64,000 bases of DNA from Larkinella sp965227735. Its GTDB lineage: Bacteria; Bacteroidota; Bacteroidia; Cytophagales; Spirosomataceae. The position numbers were made by a program, and so were the translations under genes. Under the pieces are notes generated by a model. It searched no databases. It was not told the DNA's origin and was given only the letters and a program-made list of their open reading frames with translations. The stretch is taken from contig NZ_OZ245776.1 in assembly GCF_965227735.1 (NCBI RefSeq), forward strand, positions 5,518,001 through 5,582,000, given 5' to 3'. This document shows positions 1 through 8,504 of the stretch, in pieces; positions within the stretch are counted from its first letter, which is position 1; each line of letters begins with the position of its first letter.

Positions 1-885
1 GGTGACGTCATCAACTTCTACGCCGGAGTCGCCAACCTGGAATATACGGCGGCCATGCACGAACTGGCGTTCAATTACCTGCCCGATTACCGGCCGGAGC
101 TTTACAGGAAAGGCCATCTGAATAAAATACAGGCACCGGTTTCCGCAAAACCGACGAAAATGACCTTACCGGCTGATACGAATGCCTACGTTTACCAACC
201 GCTGCACAGCACGATTTATGAGGATTTCCAACGGATTTGTGCGTCGCAACCGGCCAATGCGGTGCGTGAGGAAGCCTGGCAGTATTTAATCAGTCGCGGG
301 TTTTCAGAAACCACCTTGCGGAAATTTCGCCTGTTTGTTGTCAATGATTATCAGGCGGCTCAGGCACATTTACGGAGAACGTATCATTTGCCGGATTTGC
401 AGGAATGCGGGTTATTCAACGAGAAAGGCAACCTGATTTTTTACCGGCATCCCATCATCATTCCCTATTACCGGAAGAACCGCATCGTTTATTTGCAGGG
501 TCGGGTGATTGGAAATCCGTCCGAAACCGTATCCCGGTATCAGTTTTTGAGTGGTGTTCCGGTCGAGTTGTTCAGTGCAGATGTTACCGACCTGATCAAA
601 ACCGGGCAGACATTGTACGTCACCGAAGGCGCGCTGGACTGCATGACGCTGATGCAGGAAGGCATGCCCGCCGTTAGTCTGGGCAGCGCGACGATGTTCA
701 AACGGGAATGGATGAAACTCTTCCGGCGGTTCGAGGTCTGTTTTTACTTCGACAATGATGCTGCCGGGCAAAAAGCCGCCCGGGAATACGGCGACTTGTT
801 CAGCCAATACCGCATTTCGACCCGCACCAAAACGGTGAAAGAAGGCTACAAAGACGTGAATGACTATTTTTCGAAGCGCGGGTAA
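1..885 (+). CDS. CHC2 zinc-finger/Toprim primase-like protein (5' end outside window)
   Basis: The reading frame is open from base 1, so the start lies outside the window; the ATG at 55 is internal. The first residues (GDVINFYAGVANLEYTAA) resemble the end of a CHC2 zinc-finger primase domain. The C-terminal half is a Toprim domain: the Glu motif in YVTEGALDCM (window bases about 619-648) and the Asp motif in FDNDAAG (about 748-768). Toprim domains bind metal for nucleotidyl transfer, as in DnaG-type primases. The protein lacks the full DnaG length, which fits the short CHC2/Toprim proteins common on Bacteroidota mobile elements. No other mobile-element gene is visible to the right, so whether this marks the end of an integrated element cannot be decided here. 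Domain assignment is confident; the role in replication or mobilisation is inferred. Confidence 0.8.
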   Translation, partial: GDVINFYAGVANLEYTAAMHELAFNYLPDYRPELYRKGHLNKIQAPVSAKPTKMTLPADTNAYVYQPLHSTIYEDFQRICASQPANAVREEAWQYLISRGFSETTLRKFRLFVVNDYQAAQAHLRRTYHLPDLQECGLFNEKGNLIFYRHPIIIPYYRKNRIVYLQGRVIGNPSETVSRYQFLSGVPVELFSADVTDLIKTGQTLYVTEGALDCMTLMQEGMPAVSLGSATMFKREWMKLFRRFEVCFYFDNDAAGQKAAREYGDLFSQYRISTRTKTVKEGYKDVNDYFSKRG

Positions 886-888
886 TTG

Positions 889-1329
889 CTACTGAAACTC
901 CTTCACAAACTTGAAATGCGAGGGCTGGAACGTCAGTTGCTGGTAAAACCGGTGCGTATGCGTCCGTTTCTGGTTGGCCGTCACTTCGAGATTGACAAAA
1001 CCGTGAGCCTCAGCGAGTTGTTCCATCGCGGCAACGAGTTGGCGGCCAATCTGCTGGTTTCGGTATTCCGGCATCACGTACAACTCCTGAATTTCGCCCA
1101 CTTTACCGGTATGATGCAGCAGGTATTGCACGTGGCAGCTAATGAACCCAACAATATCTTCGTTGACTTCCGCGACTAAATAATGCACCCGTTTGTCGGT
1201 CAGGTTCCGTTGAAATACCGCCCGAAACGCCACCGCATTGAGTTGGGTTTCTTCCAGTTCGCAAATGAAACGGTAAAGCGTTCCAACATCCTGATAATCA
1301 GCCGGGCGAATGGTTGCCTCGAAGGTCAT
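889..1329 (-). CDS. phnO: GNAT N-acetyltransferase, PhnO-like
   Basis: A 146-residue single-domain GNAT acetyltransferase. The acetyl-CoA binding motif A reads IQELYVMPEYRNQQIGRQL (about residues 79-97). Along its whole length the protein resembles E. coli PhnO, the aminoalkylphosphonate N-acetyltransferase: it shares ICELE-type, HHTGKVGEIQEL-type and C-terminal HRFY/SHFKF-type segments. No other phosphonate gene is nearby, so the in vivo substrate (aminoalkylphosphonate or another small amine) is uncertain. It converges on the primase-like gene with 3 bases between the stops and is divergent from the DUF6786 lipoprotein. Fold and family are confident; the substrate is inferred from remembered family similarity. 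Confidence 0.75.
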   Translation of the reverse strand: MTFEATIRPADYQDVGTLYRFICELEETQLNAVAFRAVFQRNLTDKRVHYLVAEVNEDIVGFISCHVQYLLHHTGKVGEIQELYVMPEYRNQQIGRQLVAAMEQLAEAHGFVNLEVTANQKRTHTHRFYQQLTFQPSHFKFVKEFQ

Positions 1330-1415
1330 GTTCGGAGAAAGATTAAATGAGGTTTTCGGGAAGTGAATAAGAAGTGGTTAATTTCGGAAAATTCTGACAA
1401 ATCCTAAGCCAAATA

Positions 1416-2654
1416 ATGAAAAAAGTGAGTCTTTGGGTAGTTTTGCCCTGCCTGGCGGGCGCGCTGTCCTGCCAATCCACCTCTTCCAGCGAAGAAAAAA
1501 CGTCCCCAACCGATACCACCCAAACCCGTATGTTTGCTTCCGACGCAGCCTTTCTCCGGCAATACCACCCCGATTTAGTGACCTTGCAAGACGGTAAATC
1601 CCAGGTTCTCATCTGTCCGGCGTATCAGGGCCGGATCATGACCAGCACCGCCGATGGCGAAACGAGCTACGGCTGGATCAATCGCGAGCTGATTCAGTCG
1701 GGGAAATTACTGCCGCACATGAATGCGTTCGGTGGAGAAGACCGTTTTTGGCTGGGGCCGGAGGGTGGACAATTTGCCATTTACTTCAAACCGGGTGCAA
1801 AATTTACCGGCGACGACTGGCAAACGCCCGCAGCCATCGACTCTGAACCGTTCGTGCTGGCGTCGAAAGATGCGCGTTCGGCCCGGTTTACGAAAGCCTT
1901 TGAACTGACGAATTATTCCGGGACAAAGTTTAGTGTCGGCGTAGAACGTGAAGTCCGGCTGTTGCGCGCGGAGCAGATCAGCCAGGTTTTGGGGGCGACG
2001 GATGCGTATTTAAACGACTCGCTGAAGATCGTGGGGGTCGAATCCGTCAACACTCTGACCAATACCGGCAAAGAGCCGTGGACGAAAGAAAAAGGGCTGT
2101 TGTCGATCTGGATTCTGGGCATGTTCAACGCATCGCCGGAAGCCACGATTGTGGTGCCGTTTCAACCCGGCCCGGGGCAGGCCATCAACGACAGTTATTT
2201 TGGTAAAATACCGGCATCGCGGCTGGTGGTGAACGACAGCGTGGCTTTCTTCAAGGCGGATGCCAATGCGCGCGGTAAAATCGGGGTGCCGCCCGCCCGC
2301 GTCAAAAACCGGCTGGGCAGCTACGATCCCGGTTCCCAAACCCTCACGCTGGTCACGTTTACCTACGATCCGTCTCATCGTGATTACGTCAATTCGGCCT
2401 GGGAAATTCAGAAAGAGCCGTTTGCGGGCGATGTGGCCAACGCCTACAACGACGGGCCGATGAAACCGGGTCAGCCGCAGATGGGAAAATTCTACGAACT
2501 GGAAAGCTCTTCACCCGCTGCCGCCCTCGCGCCCGGTGGCCGCCTGACGCACACGCACACGACGCTGCACATCCAGGGTGATGAGCCGCAGCTGGACAAA
2601 ATGGCCCGGCAATGGCTGGGCGTTTCGCTGGCGGAAATTGTAAATGCGTTTTGA
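1416..2654 (+). CDS. DUF6786 family lipoprotein
   Basis: A 412-residue protein with a lipoprotein signal: Lys-Lys start, hydrophobic stretch, and a lipobox ending LSC at about residue 19. It is therefore probably anchored to the envelope. The mature part matches the Bacteroidota DUF6786 family as I remember it, including a YQGRIMTSTADG-type segment and the conserved NAFGGEDRFWLGPEGGQF-type segment about 90-110 residues in. The family has no established biochemical role; its shape (galactose-mutarotase-like beta sandwich in my judgement) suggests carbohydrate binding, but that is inference. The start at 1416 gives a clean signal peptide. It is followed by two small hairpins before the converging lactonase-like gene. 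Confidence 0.75.
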   Translation: MKKVSLWVVLPCLAGALSCQSTSSSEEKTSPTDTTQTRMFASDAAFLRQYHPDLVTLQDGKSQVLICPAYQGRIMTSTADGETSYGWINRELIQSGKLLPHMNAFGGEDRFWLGPEGGQFAIYFKPGAKFTGDDWQTPAAIDSEPFVLASKDARSARFTKAFELTNYSGTKFSVGVEREVRLLRAEQISQVLGATDAYLNDSLKIVGVESVNTLTNTGKEPWTKEKGLLSIWILGMFNASPEATIVVPFQPGPGQAINDSYFGKIPASRLVVNDSVAFFKADANARGKIGVPPARVKNRLGSYDPGSQTLTLVTFTYDPSHRDYVNSAWEIQKEPFAGDVANAYNDGPMKPGQPQMGKFYELESSSPAAALAPGGRLTHTHTTLHIQGDEPQLDKMARQWLGVSLAEIVNAF

Positions 2655-2656
2655 TA

Positions 2657-2718
2657 AACCGTTAAAACGGTTGCCAAAACATCTTCATTTTCTCCAAACC
2701 CACGGTTCAAACCGTGGG
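2657..2718. terminator. Paired small hairpins between convergent genes
   Basis: Two stem-loops lie between the stop of the DUF6786 gene and the stop of the converging lactonase-like gene. The first (2657-2672) is AACCGTT-AA-AACGGTT. The second (2699-2718) has nine-base arms CCCACGGTT and AACCGTGGG. There is no strong T tract, so these may be bidirectional terminators or REP-like elements. The first word recurs inside the large palindrome at 61911-62193. Confidence 0.45.
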
Positions 2719-2725
2719 CTGAACA

Positions 2726-4657
2726 TTATACTGCCCTGGTTTCCCATTCCGCGAAAACCGTTGCGTACGGTTTTAATTCAATCCGCAATAATTCATGATC
2801 AGGACTGAGACTCTCGCCCGATTCCTCCCAAAAGGCTTCCGGCGAAAAACAGGCTTTCCCGAATGAGGATTCGTCCAGCGTCCGCATCCTGACTGTCCGG
2901 GGAATCGGCGCAGAAACCATTTGCGGTTCATCGGTCAGATTGGCCAGGATCAAAACCGCTTTGTCGTCCTTTTGCAGACACAGGGCTTCGACCTTGAACG
3001 GCTGGCTGCTGGTGGTCGGCAGCACCCTGCCTGCCCGAAAACCGTTCACGAATCGAAAGATCCAGTACAGCGGAAAAACCATACCGGCTTCGGCAGCGAA
3101 CTGGTTGGGATAAGCCGATGCAAAATCGCCCTGCACAATTCCCTCTTCACCCACGGTTTCGTAATAGGTAACGGAATGGGCGCCGGCCTGAATCAAACCC
3201 TTCAAACTAGCCAGCGTCCAGGCGGCCCCGAACAGCGACATTTGCCGGGCATCGGTCGAAAAAGGCATCTGATTGTTTGCCGGATCGGTGTCGTTGCCCG
3301 TTGCGTCGGGATTAAAACGCGGTCGCAGCGTGACGGGCGAAACGTGAACGTTCGGCGTCCAGTGCCGGGCATCCCGGACGGTGTCGGGTTGGGCTGTGGT
3401 ATTTTCCATCAGCGTCAGATTATCGACCGCGTGGGCCTGCGGACTGATGGCGTAGCTGAGAAAATCGACGGTTTCGAGCGGTGGCGTTTGCCGGTTGATG
3501 GCCACAAAAAAAGCATTCGTTCCGGCTCCGATCTGCGCATTGGGAAAAGCCTGACGAATCGGCGACGTTACTTCATGCAGCAGCGTCGCCGGGGTTGATT
3601 TGGCAAAGTTACTGAGAATCGTTACGGAATAAACCAGCGCCGGATCGACCGGTTCTTTCAGAAAACTGTACAGTTCATAATTTGCCAGCTGGTTGAAAAT
3701 CAAAACCAATTCGAGCTTTACATTCAGCAAAACCGCATCGTCGACGGCTTTCCGGAAGGTTCCCTGCCAATCGGAGTGCTGGAAGTTAACCTCGACGCGC
3801 AGGTGATGGAAGCAGGCTTCTTTGAGCAGATGCACCACCGAATCCGTCAGCACTTCGAGGTTGGCACCCAGCCCGATGGTGGGCAGCGGAAGCGTTTCGG
3901 AATCAAATGTAATAGCGGTTTCTGAGGGATCGGATTTCACATTCAACGGGCTGGCAAATGAACCGACCAGACGGAGTTCAACCGACTGCTGGATGGTGTC
4001 ACCAGTTTGAAGCAGCACCGGAAACGCACGCGAAAGGGGCGTACAGTACGTTTTGTAAGAAGCATCGGTCCAGTTGCGCTGGTCTTCGGTTTCGAAAACA
4101 TCGCCCACGAACCACAAAACCGCCGAGCTGTTGTCGGAAACCGGCCACTGCATTTCCCGGATGTTCAGAAAAGGCTGGTGGGGGCTGATGCCTTCCGGGA
4201 ACGGAGCGACGGTCTGGCTGCCGTCGGGGTGCGTGAGGGTACAGGGCTGGCCGGCACATTCCGGAATGGGATGTAAAATGCAGAAACCGGCGCGATTGCG
4301 CTGGAAGTCGGCGAGGGCTTCGCCATCGATGTTGAATTGGATCGTTCCGTCCGGTTCGCCGATGATTTCGCATTGCCAGCGCAGGTGGACGGTTTCGTTC
4401 CGGCACACGCTGGTATACCGAATGCGAAACGAATCGGCCTCTTGGTCAATGGTTTCACTTTCAATCACCATCGGGGCCGTGGCCCAGTTGGGGTCGCGGA
4501 TGGCGTGGTAAATCAGACGGAGAACTTCGTGGTTGCCCAGGCGAATGTACCGCAGAAAACCGTGTTCATACTGCATCGTCAGCGGTCCGGCGCGGAGTAT
4601 ACGGGGTTCCGGCAGCGGCTTGGGCTGGCCGTACTGGATCAGGGAAGGAGCATACAT
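2726..4657 (-). CDS. D-apionate lactonase-like protein (ApnL-like)
   Basis: A 643-residue soluble protein without signal peptide. The N-terminal part has features I associate with the apionate lactonase family: a GFLRYIRLGNHEVLR-type strand pair (about residues 33-47), RDPNWATAP (about 55-63), then a FETEDQRNWTDASYKT-type motif (about 190-205). The middle third reads like a TIM barrel and the C-terminal third like a beta sandwich, matching the three-part layout described for ApnL, which opens D-apionolactone in apiose breakdown. No other apiose genes are visible. It follows the Rossmann-fold gene with only 3 bases between, so the two are probably co-transcribed. Family assignment rests on memory and is moderate; the substrate is inferred. 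Confidence 0.5.
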   Translation of the reverse strand: MYAPSLIQYGQPKPLPEPRILRAGPLTMQYEHGFLRYIRLGNHEVLRLIYHAIRDPNWATAPMVIESETIDQEADSFRIRYTSVCRNETVHLRWQCEIIGEPDGTIQFNIDGEALADFQRNRAGFCILHPIPECAGQPCTLTHPDGSQTVAPFPEGISPHQPFLNIREMQWPVSDNSSAVLWFVGDVFETEDQRNWTDASYKTYCTPLSRAFPVLLQTGDTIQQSVELRLVGSFASPLNVKSDPSETAITFDSETLPLPTIGLGANLEVLTDSVVHLLKEACFHHLRVEVNFQHSDWQGTFRKAVDDAVLLNVKLELVLIFNQLANYELYSFLKEPVDPALVYSVTILSNFAKSTPATLLHEVTSPIRQAFPNAQIGAGTNAFFVAINRQTPPLETVDFLSYAISPQAHAVDNLTLMENTTAQPDTVRDARHWTPNVHVSPVTLRPRFNPDATGNDTDPANNQMPFSTDARQMSLFGAAWTLASLKGLIQAGAHSVTYYETVGEEGIVQGDFASAYPNQFAAEAGMVFPLYWIFRFVNGFRAGRVLPTTSSQPFKVEALCLQKDDKAVLILANLTDEPQMVSAPIPRTVRMRTLDESSFGKACFSPEAFWEESGESLSPDHELLRIELKPYATVFAEWETRAV

Positions 4658-4660
4658 AGG

Positions 4661-5311
4661 TTAGAAATTCTGCAACTGATCCGATTCGATGATGTGCTTC
4701 CCGGTCAGTCCTTCCTGGGCTTTTTGAAACATGGCGTTGGCCACGCTTTCCACCCGGATGCCTTTGTATTTGGCGGGAATCAGCGGATTGAGCAACTTCA
4801 TCAATCCTTCCCCAATGCGTTCGCCCAACCGGAATTCATGGCGGTCGCCGAGCAGGAGGGAAGGCCGGAAAATAAACAGGGCCGGATAGTTCAGGGCGGT
4901 CAGGTCACGTTCCAGTTCGCCTTTAACACGGTTGTAGAAAATCGACGAATCAGGATTGGCTCCCATCGAAGAAACTAAAAAAAATTGCTTCGCCCGGTTG
5001 ACCAAAGCGCGTTGTGCAACGTCTAATGGATATTTGCAATCAATTTTTCGAAAGGCATCTTTGGACCCCGCTTTTTTCATGGTGGTGCCGAGGCAGCAAA
5101 AAACGTCGTCGGCCTGCACCAGTAAACCGTTCGGATGGTCAAAATCATACTGGATTTCCTGTAAACGGGGGTGTTGCCACCCTAACGAATGCCGGACCAG
5201 CACTTTAACTTTTTCGTAGGCTGAAGAATCCAGCAGGCGATGGGTCAATGCATTTCCAACCAGGCCGGTCGCTCCAACAACAAGCGCGGTTTTAAGAATG
5301 GGCTGTGTCAT
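4661..5311 (-). CDS. NAD(P)-binding atypical short-chain dehydrogenase
   Basis: A 216-residue Rossmann-fold protein. The dinucleotide-binding motif is GATGLVG at residues 13-19, followed by a region typical of the NAD(P)H-binding/HTATIP2-like atypical SDR group (VSSMGANPDSSIFYNRVKGE near residues 114-133, with the Tyr-x-x-x-Lys pair YNRVK). No membrane segment is visible. It is the first gene of a two-gene minus-strand unit with the lactonase-like gene 3 bases downstream, which suggests a linked oxidoreductase step. The reaction is unknown. Confidence 0.75.
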   Translation of the reverse strand: MTQPILKTALVVGATGLVGNALTHRLLDSSAYEKVKVLVRHSLGWQHPRLQEIQYDFDHPNGLLVQADDVFCCLGTTMKKAGSKDAFRKIDCKYPLDVAQRALVNRAKQFFLVSSMGANPDSSIFYNRVKGELERDLTALNYPALFIFRPSLLLGDRHEFRLGERIGEGLMKLLNPLIPAKYKGIRVESVANAMFQKAQEGLTGKHIIESDQLQNF

Positions 5312-5394
5312 TATTTAGGGTTAGTGGCCGTTAAGATTGCTAATTTATGAGCGAGTATTTGTTTTTTTACCACATTATTTCGAAAAACTACTAA

Positions 5395-7863
5395 ATGAAT
5401 CTACTAAGTGCTTCGTTTCGACGTTTCGGATGGTTTGTAGCCGCATCGGTTTTACTGGCATTCAGTTTGGCCGATGACACCTTTCCGGTCTACCTGGTCG
5501 AACGGTTACAGGCGTTCAATACGGCCTACCCGAAAGAAAAAGTTTACGTTCAGACCGACAAACCGTATTATACCGTTGGCGAAACGATCTGGCTGAAAGG
5601 CTATTTGTTCGATGGGCCGTCGCACCTGGCCGATTCCGTCAGCAAGGTTCTGTATGTGGATCTGCTGCAAATCGAGAGCCAGAAAGTGGTGGTTCACCGA
5701 ATTTTAAAAGCAGAAAACGGATATGCCACCGGTGATATTGTCCTGGGCGACTCCCTGGCGTCGGGCGCGTACCTGTTGCGGGCCTACACGGGCTGGATGC
5801 GGAATTTTCCGGAAGAGTATTTTTTCAGCAAACCGCTGACACTGCTGCGAACCGACGTCGGACCCGTTCAGGCCATGACCACTTCGCCGGGTGCGCGGCA
5901 ACCGGATGTGCAGTTTTTTCCGGAAGGTGGGCAACTGGTGAACGGAATCGAGGGACGCGTAGCTTTCAAAACGGTGAGCCCGGCGGGAAAAGGGCTGGAA
6001 ACGTCCGGTTTTGTGCTGAGTTCGGCGGGTGATACCGTCACCGGTTTTTTGACGAAACACCTGGGCATGGGCTATTTTTCGATCAAACCGGAAACCGGCC
6101 AGACCTATACGGCTTTTGTTAAACTCGGCGATGGCAGTACGCATCAGTATCCATTGCCAGCCGCCCGGCCGGAAGGCTACATGATGGTGGTCGATAACAT
6201 CACCAACCGCGAAAATGTGCGCATCTACGTCCGAAACAACAAACCGGCCAGCGTTCAGGGGCGATTTACCGTGATTGCACAATCGCGGGGGAAAGCCGTT
6301 CAGGCAGCGCAGGGGGAGGTCACGAAAAAAGCCGTCGTGGTCCAAATTCCCCGGCAGTTGTTTCCGGAAGGCATTTCGCAGTTGACCTTGTTCGACGAAG
6401 CCAACCAGCCGGTTTGTGAACGACTCATTTTTATCGAAAAAAATAACCGCCTGACCATTCAGGTGAAACCGTCTAAACCCACGTTCAGTCCGCGCGAGAA
6501 AGTGGAGTTGAATGTTTCCGTAACGGACGAGTCGGGAAAACCGGCCCGAGCCAACCTTTCGCTGGCGGCCACCGATGCCGGTCAGGTGCTGGACAAAGAG
6601 CCGTATGCCGCCGATCTGGTGTCGCACCTGCTGCTCAACTCCGACCTGAAAGGCAGCGTGGAGCAACCCGGTTATTATTTCGATCCCGCGAACAAAGAGC
6701 GTTTGCCGGATCTGGATGTGCTGATGATGACGCAGGGCTGGCGTCGGTTTGTCTGGAAAGAGGTGTTGCAGGAAACCTATCCGGCTCCGCAGTATCCGAT
6801 TGAACAGGGGCTGTCGCTGTCGGGCCGGGTGGTTCGGCCCAATCAGAAAACGCCCGGCAAAGTCACGTTGACCGTGCTGGTGATGCAGCCCGATAGTACG
6901 CGCGACATTCTGTCGGGCGAAGCGGACGAAAACGGTCGTTTCGGCGTACACGGCCTGTCGTTTCAGGATTCGACGCGGGTGATGATTCAGGCGGTGATGG
7001 GCAAGAACAACCGAAATCTGGAAATTCAGCTCGACAACCTCATCAAGCCGACGGTAAAGCTGACGAAAATACCGTACAATCCCCTCGTTTTCCAGCGGGA
7101 TGAGCTGGCCGATTATCTGAAACACGTCAAGCAATACCAGGAAATTGAAGCCCAAATCCGGCGAAATCGGGAGATTTTACTGAAAGAAGTAACGGTTCGT
7201 AAAAAACGGGAAGCCCCCACGGACTCCCGGAAAATTTACGGCCAGGCCAGCAATACCATCAAAGTGGATCAAACCATGACGGGTGGAGCCATGACGGTTT
7301 TGGATATGCTGCGGGGGCGGGTTGCGGGCGTCAACGTGTCGGGCAGTGCCATGAATCCAACCGTTCAGATTCGCGGTGCCGCCAATTTTGCGGGGGTGGT
7401 CGAACCGCTGTTTCTCATCGACGGCATGCCGGTTTCCAAAGAAAGCATCCTGACGGTGTCGGTATATGATGTGGAGTCTATCGACGTGCTGAAAGGTGCT
7501 TCGGCCACGATCTTCGGCAGTCGGGCGAGTGGTGGCGCGATTGCGGTGTATACCAAACGCGGATCACCGGATTATGATTATACCAAGGACAAGTCGCCCG
7601 GAACGCTGGTGGCGGTGGTGCCGGGCTATCGGGCCGTTCGGGCGTTTTATGCCCCGCGCTACGACGAAGCCAAACCCGAGCATGTCCGGCCGGATTTCCG
7701 GTCGACCCTGCACTGGGCTCCGATGATTCAAACCGGGGACGACGGAAAAGCGCAGATTACTTTCTTTGCTTCCGACGCCCGCACTCCGGTTCGGGTGGTG
7801 GCCGAAGGCGCGTCGACCGATGGCCGACCGGGGGTAGGAAAGGCGGTTTTTGAGGTTAAATAA
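5395..7863 (+). CDS. MG2-domain envelope protein with TonB-receptor plug domain, no barrel
   Basis: An 822-residue exported protein with an N-terminal hydrophobic signal. Residues about 45-140 contain an alpha-2-macroglobulin MG2-type segment (YVQTDKPYYTVGETIWLKGY). A second Ig-like portion spans about 350-560. Near residues 600-730 lies a TonB-dependent-receptor plug domain: a helical lead-in, then LRGRVAGVNVSG, PTVQIRG, LFLIDGMPV and SIDVLKGASATIFGSRASGG. The C-terminal 90 residues resemble a macroglobulin-type end domain (TLHWAPMIQTGDDGKA). There is no room for a 22-strand barrel, so it is not a transporter by itself. It is probably a periplasmic or outer-membrane partner protein. Function is unknown; the domain calls are good. 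Confidence 0.7.
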   Translation: MNLLSASFRRFGWFVAASVLLAFSLADDTFPVYLVERLQAFNTAYPKEKVYVQTDKPYYTVGETIWLKGYLFDGPSHLADSVSKVLYVDLLQIESQKVVVHRILKAENGYATGDIVLGDSLASGAYLLRAYTGWMRNFPEEYFFSKPLTLLRTDVGPVQAMTTSPGARQPDVQFFPEGGQLVNGIEGRVAFKTVSPAGKGLETSGFVLSSAGDTVTGFLTKHLGMGYFSIKPETGQTYTAFVKLGDGSTHQYPLPAARPEGYMMVVDNITNRENVRIYVRNNKPASVQGRFTVIAQSRGKAVQAAQGEVTKKAVVVQIPRQLFPEGISQLTLFDEANQPVCERLIFIEKNNRLTIQVKPSKPTFSPREKVELNVSVTDESGKPARANLSLAATDAGQVLDKEPYAADLVSHLLLNSDLKGSVEQPGYYFDPANKERLPDLDVLMMTQGWRRFVWKEVLQETYPAPQYPIEQGLSLSGRVVRPNQKTPGKVTLTVLVMQPDSTRDILSGEADENGRFGVHGLSFQDSTRVMIQAVMGKNNRNLEIQLDNLIKPTVKLTKIPYNPLVFQRDELADYLKHVKQYQEIEAQIRRNREILLKEVTVRKKREAPTDSRKIYGQASNTIKVDQTMTGGAMTVLDMLRGRVAGVNVSGSAMNPTVQIRGAANFAGVVEPLFLIDGMPVSKESILTVSVYDVESIDVLKGASATIFGSRASGGAIAVYTKRGSPDYDYTKDKSPGTLVAVVPGYRAVRAFYAPRYDEAKPEHVRPDFRSTLHWAPMIQTGDDGKAQITFFASDARTPVRVVAEGASTDGRPGVGKAVFEVK

Positions 7864-7881
7864 GCGGTTTTATCCCGTCCG

Positions 7882-8409
7882 TTACACTTCTTTTTCCACG
7901 GCAATGTAATGGGTCAGTTCCCCTCGTTTGTTCCAGATCGGGTCAATTTCAATGTCGCAGAGATACGTTGACCCGCCTTTCCGGTAATTGACAAGCTGTT
8001 GGAAAATGGGTTGCGTACGCTGACCGTTTTGGGCCAGCTCCAGGTCTAATGATAACTGGCGGATTCGGGCGGGGTCCGTATTCGGTCCCTGCAAAAACCG
8101 GGGTGAACGCCCAATGACTTCCGCGGGGGTGTAACCCGTCATGGCTAAAAACCGGTGGCTAACCCACAAAATCGACCGGGCCGCATTTGAAACGATGAGC
8201 GTATAGCCGTCGTTGAGCGCTTTCCCGTAGTCGCGGGTCAGTTTCCAGTCAAAAACCTCGGCGAATTCGTTTAGCCTGTCTACTTCACGCCGGTGTTGAC
8301 GATCCTGAGCCTGGTCGAGCAAAAACACTTCCAGACTGGCAGCCGGAAAAGGCCGGGCCGAAGCCGACGTGTGCTGCAGGTAGTCCGTGTAGGATTGGTT
8401 CATAGTCAT
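7882..8409 (-). CDS. PAS domain protein, LOV-like without the photoactive cysteine
   Basis: I take the ATG at 8409 (175 residues; a second ATG at 8403 is equally possible). A start at 8538 would overlap the upstream gene and add an unconvincing tail. The C-terminal 110 residues are one PAS domain: FLAMTGYTPAEVIGRSPRFLQGPNTD, then a PAC-like end with DIEIDPIWNKRGELTHYIAVEKEV. The GRSPRFLQG segment lines up with the LOV signature GRNCRFLQG, but the adduct-forming Cys is Pro here, so flavin-Cys photochemistry is not expected. There is no output domain, so it probably acts through a partner. It lies downstream of the DUF481 gene on the same strand. Confidence 0.7.
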   Translation of the reverse strand: MTMNQSYTDYLQHTSASARPFPAASLEVFLLDQAQDRQHRREVDRLNEFAEVFDWKLTRDYGKALNDGYTLIVSNAARSILWVSHRFLAMTGYTPAEVIGRSPRFLQGPNTDPARIRQLSLDLELAQNGQRTQPIFQQLVNYRKGGSTYLCDIEIDPIWNKRGELTHYIAVEKEV

Positions 8410-8504
8410 GCAAATGGGCCTGTGGGGGCTGTTACGTATAGTGTGGGTGAGTTCACGAAAGTGGAAAAGATAATCGGTTTGCGGCTGGTTACCAACAATA
8501 CCGG

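Noticed and set aside
1..885. Integrated element at the left edge
   Set aside because: Only one primase-like gene is visible; no integrase, attachment site or conjugation gene in the window supports a boundary.
5704..7155. Long open frame (483 codons) on the minus strand
   Set aside because: It lies entirely antisense to the MG2/plug gene and shows His/Arg/Gln-rich composition without any domain; a shadow frame.
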